Positions 34,765 through 46,029 of a stretch of 64,000 bases of DNA are shown here, in pieces. How positions within the stretch are numbered: position 1 is the first letter of the stretch; each line of letters starts with the position of its first letter. This DNA comes from Rhabdophis nuchalis. Taxonomy: Eukaryota; Chordata; Lepidosauria; Squamata; Natricidae. Under the pieces are notes generated by a model. The model searched no databases. It saw only the letters and a list, made by a program, of their open reading frames with translations, and was not told the origin of the DNA. A program made the position numbers and the translations under genes. Where the stretch lies: contig CM077644.1 in the NCBI GenBank assembly GCA_039707465.1, forward strand, positions 214,829,962 to 214,893,961, in the 5' to 3' direction.

Positions 34765-34974
34765 CTCTTGTTTTGATACCTCATGGCATTGTCTGGTTGG
34801 ACCTTGAGGTTGACTATAGGGAGGCTGATGGGCAACTTTAAGCATCAGATAATCAATCAATTGCTCTCTGGAAGGATGTCTTGCCACCGATGTTTGGGGT
34901 CCAGCATGATGGATTTGACTATAGTTTGGCTGAGATCTTGAGGGATGACCCATCTGCCCATTCATCAAAGGTAT
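34765..34974 (-). CDS. ERBIN: ERBIN exon upstream of PDZ, with GC donor
   Basis: 70 codons, IPLMNGQMGHPSRSQPNYSQ through ARHPSREQLIDYLMLKVAHQ to CHEVSKQE. This is the conserved linker before the PDZ. Acceptor TATTCAG. The donor that keeps the expected SKQE|IRV junction is GAG|GCAAGG, a GC rather than GT site. A GT alternative five codons upstream (GAG|GTATCA, exon end at 34780) keeps the frame but drops VSKQE. I prefer the GC site because the protein text matches the family there. Confidence 0.9.
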
Positions 34975-35277
34975 CTGAATAAATGAAACATCTCTTAAGT
35001 TAATGTTTACACAAACAAGAATATATTTTGATTTACTCAGCTATTCTATGTATGCACAAAGAACACACCTGCACAAAAACACTGTATTTTGAAAACTACA
35101 ATAATTTATTTATGACTTCTAAACAATCTATTCACTTTCATTTGGAATTGTTCTTACTGACAATCAAACTCTAAAACGACTTATAAAACATTTGAGAATC
35201 TGCTAATGTATTTCATGGTCTCATATCTCTCAGATGTGTTTCATTTCCGGAGAAAACAAAGTGACAATCACCTAATT

Positions 35278-35865
35278 ACCATATTTTTCGAGTATAAGAC
35301 GCTCCGAAATATAAGACGCACCTAGATTTTGGGGACAAAAAAGTGAAAAATAGGCCCTCAGGAGGCTTCATGAGCTTCCCTGAAACCTCCGGAGCGCTCA
35401 AAATGACGCTCTGACCAAATCGGAAGTGACGCTCAAAATGATGTTCCGCGCAAATTGGATGTCACTTCCAGTTTGGTCGGCACGTCATTTTGAGTGCTCC
35501 GGAGGCTTCCCTGAAGCCTCCACAACACTCAAAATGACGGTCCAACCAAACGAAGTGACGTCCAATTGCTCAGAGCATCATTTTAAGCGGTCCGGAGGCT
35601 TCAGGAAAGCGTCCTGAAGGTTGCTGAAGCCTCCGGACCACTCAAAACGACGCTCCAAGAAAATTGGACATCACTTCCGGTTTGGTCGGAGCATCATTTT
35701 GAGTGCTTGGAGGCTTCAGGGAAGCCTCCTGAAGGTCGCTTAAGCCTCCAGAGCGCCTCTGGGGGGGCGGGGGGGTGCTTTTTTCGCTATCCCCAGGCTC
35801 CTATAAAGCCTCTGGAGCCTGGGGAAGGCGAAAAGAGCATGAAACTTATCATAAAAAATAAGCTG
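35278..35865. repeat. TATAAGACGC-type repeat with internal minisatellite
   Basis: It opens with ATATTTTTCGAGTATAAGAC, which I recognise as the end of a widespread vertebrate non-autonomous repeat. It then continues as imperfect tandem copies (roughly 100 bp period) of a GGAGGCTTCAGGGAAGC / CAAAATGACGCTC segment to about 35760, followed by a G run. Confidence 0.5.
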
Positions 35866-35935
35866 TGATTAATTTTCTTTGCAATGAGATACTTTGCTCT
35901 GAGTTACATTTGCTCTGGTTGCCCACAATTCAAAA

Positions 35936-36173
35936 GAATAGCAATAACACTTAGACTTATATACCGCTTCATAGTGCTTTTACAGCTCTCTCTAAGCAGT
36001 TTACAGTATCAGCATATTGCCCCCAATAATCTGGGTCCCCATTTTACCCACCTCGGAAGGATGGAAGGCTGAGTCAACCTTGAGCCAGTGAGATTTGAAC
36101 TGCCGAACTGCAGCTAGCAGTCAGCTGAAAAAGCCTGCAGTACTGCACTCTTACCACTGTGCCACCTCGGCTC
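35936..36173 (-). mobile_element. tRNA-derived SINE with L2-type tail
   Basis: On the minus strand it has A box GGTGGCACAGTGGTAAGAGT and a B-box-like GCAGTTCAAATCTC. The 3' end GAAGCGGTATATAAGTCTAA resembles L2 termini. Same sense as ERBIN. Confidence 0.75.
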
Positions 36174-36579
36174 AAATCTTCCCATTTAATATATCAACTC
36201 TGCCCACTTCTCCCTCCCTTTTCCACATATCAATTGATAAGTATCTGAATAGCACTAAGCATCTACTGTAGATGAAGAATGGCAAGAGTGCTATGGTCAT
36301 ATACTTTTCTTTTTTAAACTGTGTCCAGCCTGTACTTTCTTCCTCAGATCAGCTCTTGCAAAACCCCTTGGCATTAACCTACAATGGCTCTGTTTGTTTC
36401 ACAGATGGTTCACTTTTTCCAACTAGCACAAAAGCAGTCCAATGTTTCATTGCTTCTAGTCCTACTTTTGACTGCCAGTCTATCTTTTCAACTTCTTATA
36501 AATGACATTGCTGAAGTCATATAATGAAATTCTTCACCAATTCACAAGATTGTTTAATATTTGAATTACTTTAATGATT

Positions 36580-36895
36580 AGGTCAGTAAGGGGAGGCAGG
36601 GAGTTAATGCATGGACATACCAGTACTGATAAGAGACTAGGTGCTAATGCCAAGGGACATATTATTATTATAATTATTATGATTCGGAGTCAGCCAGATA
36701 TTTTGACTATGCTTGGCATTCTTATCCACCTAACAAGTCCTTTGAAAAAAGCTGAGATAGGCAGATGTTTTTGTTTGATGGTTATTATGGTTCATCATAT
36801 CGTCAGCCAGATGTTTAGACTGGATTTGGCATTTTTATCCACCTTTCAAGTCTTTCCCAAGGTCCCGTAATAGGCAGTTATTATTATTATTTGTT
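36580..36895 (+). repeat. Two tandem copies of a non-LTR 3'-end-like repeat
   Basis: The segment GTCAGCCAGATGTTTAGACT with GGCATTTTTATCCACC occurs at about 36689-36755 and again at 36805-36870, each followed by a TTATTATTATT tract. The family is possibly R4-type; not certain. Confidence 0.45.
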
Positions 36896-37140
36896 AGTCC
36901 TCCTGGGCATTGAGTATCTACTTCATTCCTACAATGGTAATAATTTTATATTTTACTGAAAAGAAGAATGCTTAATTGAAAAAAGAGGAACAATCTTTCA
37001 ATCAGCAACAGCAGAAGGAAGAGACGAAGGTAAAGCACATGAACCTAAAGGTCATATATGTAAAATTAACATGTAAACAATACTAATTACTATCACTACA
37101 TTACAGTCACACATGATGAATGAATCGTACAATTTATTAC

Positions 37141-37263
37141 CTGCACAGGAAGTTTTTTAATGGTATCTGGAACAGCCTCTTTCAGACCAAGTGTGGCAGT
37201 TGAATAATTCTGCTGTCCAGAAATGAATACATCCTCCTCTACTGGATTAGCTGTTTGGGGATG
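37141..37263 (-). CDS. ERBIN: ERBIN cassette exon b (41 codons)
   Basis: HPQTANPVEEDVFISGQQNY, then STATLGLKEAVPDTIKKLPV and Q. The ISGQQNYS core matches an optional segment known in mammalian ERBIN isoforms between the central disordered region and the PDZ linker. The 123-nt length and phase 0 ends allow skipping without frame loss. Acceptor TTTTCAG, donor GTAATA. Probably alternatively spliced. Confidence 0.85.
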
Positions 37264-38039
37264 CTGAAAATTACAAATAAAAGCATGTAAACATTTCTGC
37301 TATATACCAAAGCAAGTTAACCCTTTTTCATGCTGTTCACAAGTTTGTTCCTGTATATTGCCTTACAAATTACGTCATTTAGCTTCTAAGCATACCTCTT
37401 AATAGCAGCTTTGCTATTTATTTTCTCCTAGAAACTGAAATATAGCATGACTTTGGACAAGTGGAGATGCTCTTCAATGACTGCTGCCATTAGTGCTTCA
37501 GTTTAAAATAAAAGGAAAGTCCTTGAACTGTTGAATCTATCACGTGTATTTTATGCAGGGAAGCAATATAGGAAATCAAATCAAAGACAAAAGTTACACA
37601 GGAAGAATATGGTTTTATTAAATTACAGACGTTCATAGTTAATTTTGCCCATGAATTAGACAGCAAAAAAAAATGATGAAAAAATGAAAGAAACTACAGA
37701 AGTGGACATGGATGCAAGTGAATATAGACATTTACATAGTACCAAAGTATGTATAAAATTTATACTGGTGCCAAAAGTGGAAGAAAGAGAAAATATACCG
37801 ATAGAAGTCAGACGTCTGCCTAGTCAGTGTGATGGAGGACTAGAGTGAGAATTGTATTTTTTTTTTTTACTCAAAAGACCATAAGTGCTGTGTATGGAGA
37901 AGCAATCTAGACTTGAAAACAGACTACTTATGGAAGGAAGGAAGCATAAAAGATAGTCACATTCATATCTGATCAATAAGATGAACAAATCTGATTAGAT
38001 CAATCAGACAAACACATGACAAGAAAGTAGGTTCAGCCT

Positions 38040-38170
38040 TACTGATACTAGAGTACATCCAATATGTGTCTGTGCACATGCGCAGACGTGGTGCGTGTGT
38101 GCAAGCAAAGCGAGCAAGTGCGCTCACATTTGCGAACTGATAGGGAAGGTAAGTGAATCCCACCTGGAAT
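38040..38170 (-). repeat. Interspersed repeat fragment, unnamed
   Basis: A CpG-bearing stretch around CATGCGCAGACGTGG and GGGAAGGTAAGTGAATCCC that looks like a repeat end; no family assigned. Confidence 0.3.
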
Positions 38171-38903
38171 ATCCATTTATCAAGAAAAATGAAAGATACC
38201 AAAATCTTTATTATATATACTTTAATCTGTGAATAAATAAATTTATAAATTAAGCTCTGTTATTACTTCCAAACATGAATATATAAAGAAATCTATTTAT
38301 TTGCATAAAAAATATATATTTTGAAATTTTCCAAGCAAAAACCCCTCTCACAATTCAGAATGCTTGATCAACTTGGATCATTTAAGAAATTCAAGAGGCT
38401 ATCTATTTATGTTTAAAATCATAGTGGTTCTGAACAAATGGCAGTTATGCCTATTTCTATAAGTTAGTTATCGTAATGCCCTTGTTGTCATGTGATCAAA
38501 ATTTGATTGTACTTATGACAATAGGTACCATAACTTCAACTCCCCAACCAATATCCTCTCCCATCTCTGCTCTTTAACTGCAATGCTCTTCACTGCTTCT
38601 GCCAGCCTGTGCTCCACTGTCTCTGCTGTCTCTGGCTAACCTTCACAAGGTATGCCTGGATCTTTGCAAGGCTGCTGTTTACCAGGCCAGGCCTTCTGCC
38701 GGCTGTTCGATTTTAAAGGCTCACAAGAAGGCTTACCAACTTGCAATTTTGACAAGGACACATAGGATAGGGTTAAAAAGGGGGGGGGGGGTGACCCCGA
38801 TGGTGCGATCAAACCTCTGCAGACAGTTTGCCACAATTGAACAGCTTCGATTGCACTATCATGACCACCGTCCCAGTTGCGGAGACCCCCTGAATTCCAC
38901 ATA

Positions 38904-40519
38904 CAGTTGCAAGAAAAAGTATGTGAACCCCTTGGGATTACGTGGAGTTTTACATGAATTGGTCATAAAATGTGCTCTGAACTTCATCTAAGTCACAACA
39001 ATAACAAAACACAGTCTGCTTAAAATAATACTACACAAACATTAGATGTTGCCATGGTTTAATTGACCATAACATGTAAACATTCACAGTGCAGGGAGGA
39101 AAAAGTATGTGAGCCCCTAGCCTAATGACTTCTCCACAAGCTAATTGCAACCAGGAGTGAGCCAACCTTGACTCCAATCAGTGTGATGATATTGGATGTG
39201 TTGCTGACAGCTGTCCTGCCCTTTAAAAATACACACCTGTTTTGGGTTTACTGGTTTCAAGAAGCACTGCCTGATGTGAACCATGCCTCGCAGAAAAGAG
39301 CTCTCAGAAGACCTACGATCAAGAATTGTTGACTTGCATGAAGCTGGAAAGGGTTACAAAAGTATCTCCAAAAGCCTTGATGTTCATATATCCATGGTAA
39401 GACAGACTGTCTAGAAATGGAGAAAGTTTAGCACTGTTGCTACTCTCCCTAAGCATGGTTGTCCTGTAAAAATGACTGCAAGAGCACAGCGCAGAATGCT
39501 TCATGAGGTAAAGAAGAATCCTAGAGTGTCAGCTAAAGACCTACAGAAGTCCCTGGCACATGCTAACATATTTGTTGACACATCTACAATGAGGAAAACA
39601 TTAAACAAGAATGGAGTACATGGGAGGACACCATGGAGGAAGCCATTGCTGTCCAAAAAAAATATTGCAGCACGTTTGAAGTTTGCAAAAGAGCACCTGG
39701 ATGTTCCACAGCACTACTGGCAAAATATACTGTGGACAGATGAAACCAAAATTGAGTTGTTTGGGAAGAACACACAACACTATGTGTGGAGAAAAAAAGG
39801 CACAGCACACCAACAGCAAAACCTCATCCCCACTGTAAAACATGGCAGAGGGAGCATCATGGTTTGGGGCTGCTTTGCTGCCTCAAGGCCTGGATGGATT
39901 GTTGTCATTGATGGGAACATGAATTCCAGAGTTTATCAAGACATTTTGCAGGAAAACGTACAACCATCAGTCCGCCAACTGAAGCTCCGCAGAGGATGGG
40001 TGATGCAACAGGACAATGACCCAAAGCATACAAGTAATTCAACAAAAAAATGGTTTCAACAGCACAGAATACGCCTTCTGGAGTGGCCCAGTCAGAGTCC
40101 TAACCTCAACCTGATTGAAATGCTGTGGCATGACCTTAAGAGAGCGATTCACACCAGACATCTCAAGAATATTGCTGAAAGAGTTTTGTGAAGAGGAGTG
40201 GTCCAAAATTACTCCAGATCGTTGTGCAAGTCTGATCTGCAACTACAGGAAACGTTTGGTTGAGGTTATTGCTGCCAAAGGAGGGTCAACCAGGTGTTAA
40301 GTCCACCGGTTCACATACTTTTTCCTCCCTGCACTGTGAATGTTTACATGTTTTGTTCAATTAAACCATGGCAACATCTAATGTTTGTGTAGTATTATTT
40401 TAAGCAGACTGTGTTTTGTTATTGTTGTGACTTAGATGAAGTTCAGAGCACATTTTATGACCAATTCATGCAAAACTCCACATAATTCCAAGGGGTTCAC
40501 ATACTTTTTCTTACAACTG
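38904..40519 (+). mobile_element. Tc1-like transposon (full length, IR/DR type)
   Basis: Terminal repeats CAGTTGCAAGAAAAAGTATG and its inverse bound 1616 bp between TA target dinucleotides (38902-38903 and 40520-40521). The inverted repeats extend to about 215 bp. An inner direct copy of the AAAAAGTATGTGA motif lies at about 39105 and mirrored at about 40320, the IR/DR arrangement known from Sleeping Beauty-type Tc1 elements. Inserted in an ERBIN intron, antisense to the gene. Confidence 0.93.
39282..40300 (+). pseudogene. Tc1 transposase (DDE), one stop and one frameshift
   Basis: [20 protein letters not shown] starts a paired-like helix-turn-helix domain. The catalytic triad is present in order: WTDETKIELFG (first Asp), QQDNDPKHTS (second Asp), and [13 protein letters not shown] (Glu, 34 residues later in the DD34E pattern). 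Two lesions inactivate it: TAG at about 39411-39413 inside the DNA-binding domain, and a frameshift at about 40165-40190. After the shift the text resumes as [20 protein letters not shown] and ends IAAKGGSTRC. The copy is otherwise full length (about 340 codons), so it is fairly young. Confidence 0.92.
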
Positions 40520-40521
40520 TA

Positions 40522-40840
40522 GTTTGGTTGCAGGTGGGGCACGACATCAGTGAGCACATCATTCTTAGGAAGAAGGCAGCTGCCTTACAAAGGACTAGGT
40601 TGGTGCACCTTGCCAATAGTGGGAGAAAGAAAACAAGAGATCAGCTGAAGGCCCTTGTACACAGGGTAGCCAAAAGGGCAGAGAGATGGGTAGAGATAGG
40701 CAGGTGCAGATAGTTGGAAGCAACCTCTAATCTTACTGAAATCTGGGACTGGGGCAAAGCTGTGAATGGCTTGAGTCAGTGTGTATTGTAATGCCTGGGT
40801 GGAATTAACAATGGCAAATGGCATTATCATCATTAAAACA
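40522..40840 (+). other. Possible repeat-derived segment right of Tc1
   Basis: A frame of about 60 codons (MQVGHDISEHIILRKKAAAL and on) ends at a TAG, with a run ending ATTATCATCATTAAAA at about 40823-40839. It looks like the 3' part of an older non-LTR element split by the Tc1, but I cannot name it. Confidence 0.3.
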
Positions 40841-41242
40841 ATGTGGTCATGTGACATTATGCCTTATGACTGTGTCTCTTCATGATGGGAATTCCAGCCT
40901 CAATTACTGCCATAACCTGAGGATTCCCTGTATGTTCATATTTCACCAAAATCTTTTAAGTCATCTGCCAATGCAACAAATAAACTCATTCCATAGACTG
41001 TTCCACAGACTAAAACATGCCAATGAGTATTTTTAGAATCAGATGATGTCTGCTGTTTGGCTCAGAGCAGGAAATGCAGAAATATTAAGGGTGGATTCAT
41101 GCATTATTCTTAAATCATTACCTTTTTAAACTATTACAGTAATGGATAAAATCAAACATAGTAAAGATTTCACAAATTTCAAAAATTCAATCGGTCATTT
41201 CCAATTTCCTTTCAGCAAGCATGTTATTAGGAGTGTACTCAC

Positions 41243-41386
41243 ACGAAGAACTGGAACACCAGAACTTCTTCCATCTGCAACACTCAAAGCAACATTGCCC
41301 TGGCTGCCATGCAGATCCCTAGAGCTGCCATAGTAAAAGTTGCTAACTGGAGCATAATTGGAATTAAAGGACCGTGACAGCATGCT
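41243..41386 (-). CDS. ERBIN: ERBIN cassette exon a (48 codons)
   Basis: SMLSRSFNSNYAPVSNFYYG, then SSRDLHGSQGNVALSVADGR and SSGVPVLR. The LSRSFNSN and SSRDLHGSQG blocks match an isoform-specific segment of mammalian ERBIN. Phase 0 at both ends and 144 nt, so optional inclusion keeps the frame. Acceptor TATTCAG, strong donor GTGAGT. Confidence 0.88.
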
Positions 41387-42755
41387 CTGAATAAAGAGGG
41401 GACAGATAACAGAGATTAGTGCAGCATGCATAAATCACAAGCCATGTTATACACAAAGTCAGTGCAGACACGCAGATTGTATATCATGTTATAACCATGC
41501 AAACAAAAAACTGTCCCGCTGTGAATACAAAATCTCAGTCACATGCCATGTGATTTTTCACAATATAATTGAACATGCTGTCTGACATAAACACCACACA
41601 AAGCTCAGCATACACCCATTCATTGGCCAGAACCACCTCTCCCTATCTGCCCATCCCAAGAGACCAGATTTTGGCGGGGGGGGGGAGGGGAGGCATGCTC
41701 CAGGTTCACTTCCTGAAATCTTGCCATTTAGTAAGACATTGAAAGTGTGCCTTTTCCACTTTCACTACAGAGTGAAAGCCCAATGGAATTTCAGCACTTA
41801 ATAGATGAGATCGATTGAGATCACTATGAGATCAACCCATTGTGAAAAGGGCACACAAACTATAAGACCGGGAACCAGATTTGAATTGAAGATCAATATC
41901 CGATTTAAATGCAATTTAACAATATTTCCAGTATTATCAAAACTTAATGAACAAAGCAAGCTCCAGAAAAAGTCCTACAGAAGGAAGCCTGCTAATCACC
42001 CTTTAAAACCAGGTTTACTCAGAGTGGCGTCCAAGAACAAATGGAACAAGAGCCAATCGAGAAAAGAATTGTTATTAAGCTCTAGCATGAAGGAAAACCA
42101 AGCCTGCCTCTAACAAAGTACAATGTTTTAATGCATCTTGAGATTGTAAAGACAGCGCTAGGAAACATAAATCAAATAGCTTCAGGGATGTCAATGTTTC
42201 CAAATGTACTGGCTTGGACATCATATTGGAATGGAGATTACTTTGATTATAAGAGATTACTTTGACTACAAAGACTTTGTCCATAAAGAAATATTATATT
42301 GATTTCATCATCATAGATTATCATGAACTACTAAATTACTTTGCATGTTTATTGCTGCTTCTTCTTCTTACTAATTATAGCCTAGTTCCCAAACAAAAAC
42401 TTAAATATATTCAGCTATATTAGGAAGATGCTTCTCCCAAATCTATAGCCATAAGAAATATCTTGGCTTTGTTTGTTTTTACTGGTTGTTGTTGATGAGT
42501 TTTATTGAAGTAATATAAATTGTTTCGCTTGCTTCCTGCTGGGCTCAAAATAGTCTGTGCTAGATTGGATTGCAATTAATTATTTTAATTCAGTTCCATA
42601 ATTTCTTAAGACAATTTTTTAAAATATTTTTTAAAAATCCTATTGTCAATATTTTTGTAGAGTGGGCAACAGCACTCAGCCTGAAGTACCATCCTACGTT
42701 TTGTGGCTTTAAAGTAATATGTGTGTGTATGTGTATATATATATACACAGTTCTG
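41387..42755. other. ERBIN intron, unassigned
   Basis: No exon or recognised transposon; a short G run near 41676 and AT-rich sequence elsewhere. Confidence 0.4.
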
Positions 42756-43020
42756 CTCCCTCCCTTAATTGGGGCTTACCAGGGTGTTGTGACACAAATA
42801 TATACTTATTCCCCTGGCTCAGCTGATCAGGAGGAGAACCTGGTGGCTTAGTGGCTAAAACATCTGCGTAACATGTAACACAGCCCCAGTTCAAATCCCA
42901 GTAAGGATTGGCTAGCTGATGAGAGCTAAATAGCTTGAAATAGATCTATACTAGTCTCCCTTATTTATTTATTTATTTATCAGCACAAAAATGTATCACA
43001 TATACATACATACATATATA
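42756..43020 (+). mobile_element. Complete hammerhead-bearing tRNA SINE (copy B)
   Basis: The modules in order are unit X (about 42756-42796), a spacer, a tRNA-like region with A box TGGCTTAGTGG (42844-42854) and B box AGTTCAAATCC (42888-42898), a hammerhead (42910-42956), and a tail of TTTA repeats with TATCAGCAC and CATA repeats. It lies alone in an ERBIN intron, far from any PLE body, which shows that the X-tRNA-ribozyme unit moves as an independent element. No coding capacity. Confidence 0.78.
42910..42956 (+). ncRNA. Type I hammerhead ribozyme (copy B, extended stem I)
   Basis: Core CTGATGA is at 42916-42922. Stem II GAGCT/AGCTT (923-927/932-936) closes with a G-U. GAAA is at 937-940, stem III ATAG/CTAT follows, and H17 is A at 42950 (AUA triplet). 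Stem Ia GGCTAG (910-915) pairs with CTAGTC (951-956). Beyond a 3-by-2 internal loop, a distal stem Ib GTAAGG (901-906) pairs with CCTTAT (959-964). An interrupted stem I of this kind is what natural hammerheads use for tertiary contact with loop II. Confidence 0.8.
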
Positions 43021-43439
43021 AAACAACAGGGGATTGTTTAAGCCAATATAACATTCAAGACTCTCAGAACATTCTTAACGTGGCCCATATTGTGTGTTTT
43101 TTTTTATTCCAAGCATTTTTTTCCCTTGCTTTCCCTCTAATAAAGATACTGCTGGTGGACAAAATTAAAATAAACTACATAGTGAAAAAACACTTTTGCA
43201 AATCAAGCGAAGATAGGCATAAATGAAACACAATATTGTGCATGAGAGAAAGAGAGAAAAAGCATCCATCGTTTCTCAAAAGTCTGTGGAGGGATAGATG
43301 AAAAGAAATTTGTTATTGCCATTTAAATCTAAAGCAAACAGACTTTCTATCAAAAATTCACTATGTTTTTATGGCAGTCTAAGGCAGTCTCATGTTCCTG
43401 GAAACACTTACCAAGGAAAATAGGTTGGTATGGAATGTT

Positions 43440-44490
43440 GCAAGTACACCAGGCAGCTAAGAAGAAAAAAGGGCACTGGGAAATATCTGAATGGCAGTGA
43501 AGATGATGTGCTGAAGCTAATATACGAGGAAGGCTTACTGTATACTGGAGAGACCATATTGGCCAAAAGAAAGACCAAATGAAGACTAGAAAAGAGACAT
43601 GGCAAGGGATTGCCAAGGCAAAGCATTATAGGGCTAGTACATTAAAAAAAAAGGAAGCAAAGCAGGTAACAATAAGGTCTGGTAATGTAGCTAAGAACAT
43701 GAAATTGAATAGAGACAGAGGAGCTAATTATGGCTGCACAAGTCATTAAAAACAAATGCAGAGAAAGCCAGAATTGAGAAGACACCAACAAACAGCAAGT
43801 GCTGCCTCTTGCAAAGAAGCTGAACAAACAGTGGACCAAATTAGCTGCTATAAGAAGATTGAACAGATTGACTACAAACCAAAGACTGAGAATCTGCATA
43901 GACATTTACAAACTATGACATGACAAAATAACAACAATGGTATATTGGAAGATCTGCAAGAAATACAATTTGCCTGCATGCAAGAATTGGTGGGATGACA
44001 AAACAGAAAAAGTAATAGAAAATGAAGAAGCTAACGTAGTCTGGGGTTTTAAAATTCAAATGCATAAACACTTGTCACATAACATCCCAGACTTAAAAAT
44101 TGTCAATAACAGGCAAATGAAGTCTGAATAGTAGACATTGCAATAGTTGGAGACAATAAGATATATTAAAAAGAACTGGAGAAAGATCACAATATAAAAA
44201 CCTGCAAACAGAAGTAGAACGACGAAAGAAAGCAATGGTAGTGCAGGTAGTAATTGCTACCTTGGATATAATCCCAATATCTTTGGAGCACCACTTGAAC
44301 ATCATCAGCATTGACAAAATACTCATCGGTCAATTGCAAAAGGCAGTTTCACTTTCAAAGGTATCTTGCAACGATACCTTTAATATCATCAAACAACACC
44401 TGTCTATCCCAAGTCCTTGGAAAGGACTTGATAGGTGGATAAAAATTCAGACAAAAAATCTGGCTGACGGTACGCCCAGCGGTAATATAT
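43440..44490 (+). pseudogene. R4-like LINE fragment with REL-endonuclease-like C-terminus
   Basis: Readable islands are WKICKKYNLPACKNWW, then KVIENEEANVVWGFKIQMHK, IPDLKIVNNRQ and, after a stop, VDIAIVGDNKI. The last part is VVQVVIATLDIIPISLEHHL, QLQKAVSLSK and a stop at about 44490. The PD...VDIAI spacing fits the restriction-enzyme-like endonuclease of R4/R2-type LINEs. Several stops and shifts. Clade call is tentative. Confidence 0.5.
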
Positions 44491-45299
44491 AAAGTTCAAA
44501 TCAATCTGCAAATCCGCATTTAAAGGAAAATAGTACCTGAAACATCCAACATAAATAAATATTCAAGAAAAGCATTCCTCCACTCAAAGATATAAATGCT
44601 GCAGACACACAAGGCGGATGTTGATCCTAACCATAACAGATCAACATCAATAGATATGAGCCACATAATATAATCGTTTACATTCCAGAATATTTTTTTC
44701 CACTTAAAATATTCAAGAGTATAGTTTACCAGACAGGAAAGCTTCTGTTTTGACTTATTTAAAACTTCCTGTTTATTTGCAAGTTTCTATGTCAAACTGC
44801 TAATGTACAAAGCTGGAAGAAATGGATACCTATAGTGACAGGCTATCTTTTGAGGGAAATAGGCCTGACCCAAATACTTCTAAGGAAAAACTATTTCATA
44901 ATTAAATTTTTTACATCAAACAATCCCAATCCTTGACGTCTCACAGTCAAAAGATGATTGAATTTATTTAAGTATGCTTGCTAATAGTCTTTAATATCAT
45001 CCATGAGGCCAAATGAGTCTTATATTTAACAGTTTACCATATCAGCAGCTTTCCTCTAATCTCTACCGTTGCATCAGAAAGTTAGAAAATACAGGTTTTT
45101 TTGATCCACACTTTCACCAAGCCCATATTGGGAGAGAAATAGAGAAAAATATGGAAAGGCAATAGAAATCAATACAGAATTAATATCTGTGTAATGGTAC
45201 ATCAAGACTGGGAACAAAAAAAAACCACACACAAATTTCTATGTGAACTTTTTCAACGCTATATTATGTATTAAGTTTCACGTTTCTGTGTTACTAGAT

Positions 45300-45545
45300 A
45301 TAGGTAGACCTTGATATTCAACTGTAATTATGGCCATAAATTGTACCAGTCATTAAGTGACTAATCATGTGACTGATTTTATGACTTTTTCAACTGCTGT
45401 CAGGAATTTTGAATGTAGTTTCGTAAATAGCCCTGAGGAAATCCTCTGTAAGTTCAAACATCCACTAAGTGGCTGGTCAGCTCTGAGGAAATCCACTGTG
45501 ACTTCAAACATCCAGTAAGTGGCTGGTCATAAATTGAAGATTACC
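45300..45545. repeat. MITE-like repeat, internally deleted
   Basis: It starts TAGGTAGACCTTGATATTCA and carries CATTAAGTGACTAATCATGT, GTAAGTTCAAACATCCA-type duplications and ATAAATTGAAGATTACCTATA at its other end. It is a diverged relative of the 49.7-kb element. Confidence 0.5.
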
Positions 45546-46029
45546 TATATATTGCCACTTTCCTAGTACCCCAGAAAAATTAAATCATTTGAAAAATTGC
45601 TATCACCCCTCTGGGAAGTAAATATATATTTGATATTTTTCATTTTAACAAGAATGTATAATCAGCAAAGCAATAACCGTATCACTTTAGTAGGATATTA
45701 TATTATCTCGGCATTTCAAACATGCTGCTGAAGATGGTTGATTTTCATCTGCTTAGATGCGATAAACATTAACTTTATGGAAATAATTTTCTTGATGATT
45801 TTACAGTTCTTCCTTACAAATAAAGCATACTATGTATTATAATAAAACATCTAGCTGGGTAATCCTAAAGCTAACTTACCTATTGTATGAACATGAGTTT
45901 ATTACTAAACCAATTATTGAAATTTTGAATTATAATATCACAATGACGTATCCCTTAAAACGGCAGGCTTTTACCAGCTTCATAAAAAACGGACTGCTGA
46001 ATTCAAGAAGAGGAAGTAAAACTGCTTAC

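Noticed and set aside
38749..38991. 80-codon frame left of Tc1
   Set aside because: It runs into the Tc1 terminal repeat; at most a LINE relic.
42844..42900. Functional tRNA gene
   Set aside because: Has A and B boxes but no foldable cloverleaf or anticodon arm; part of a SINE. The same applies to 7951-8027, 15018 and 26487.
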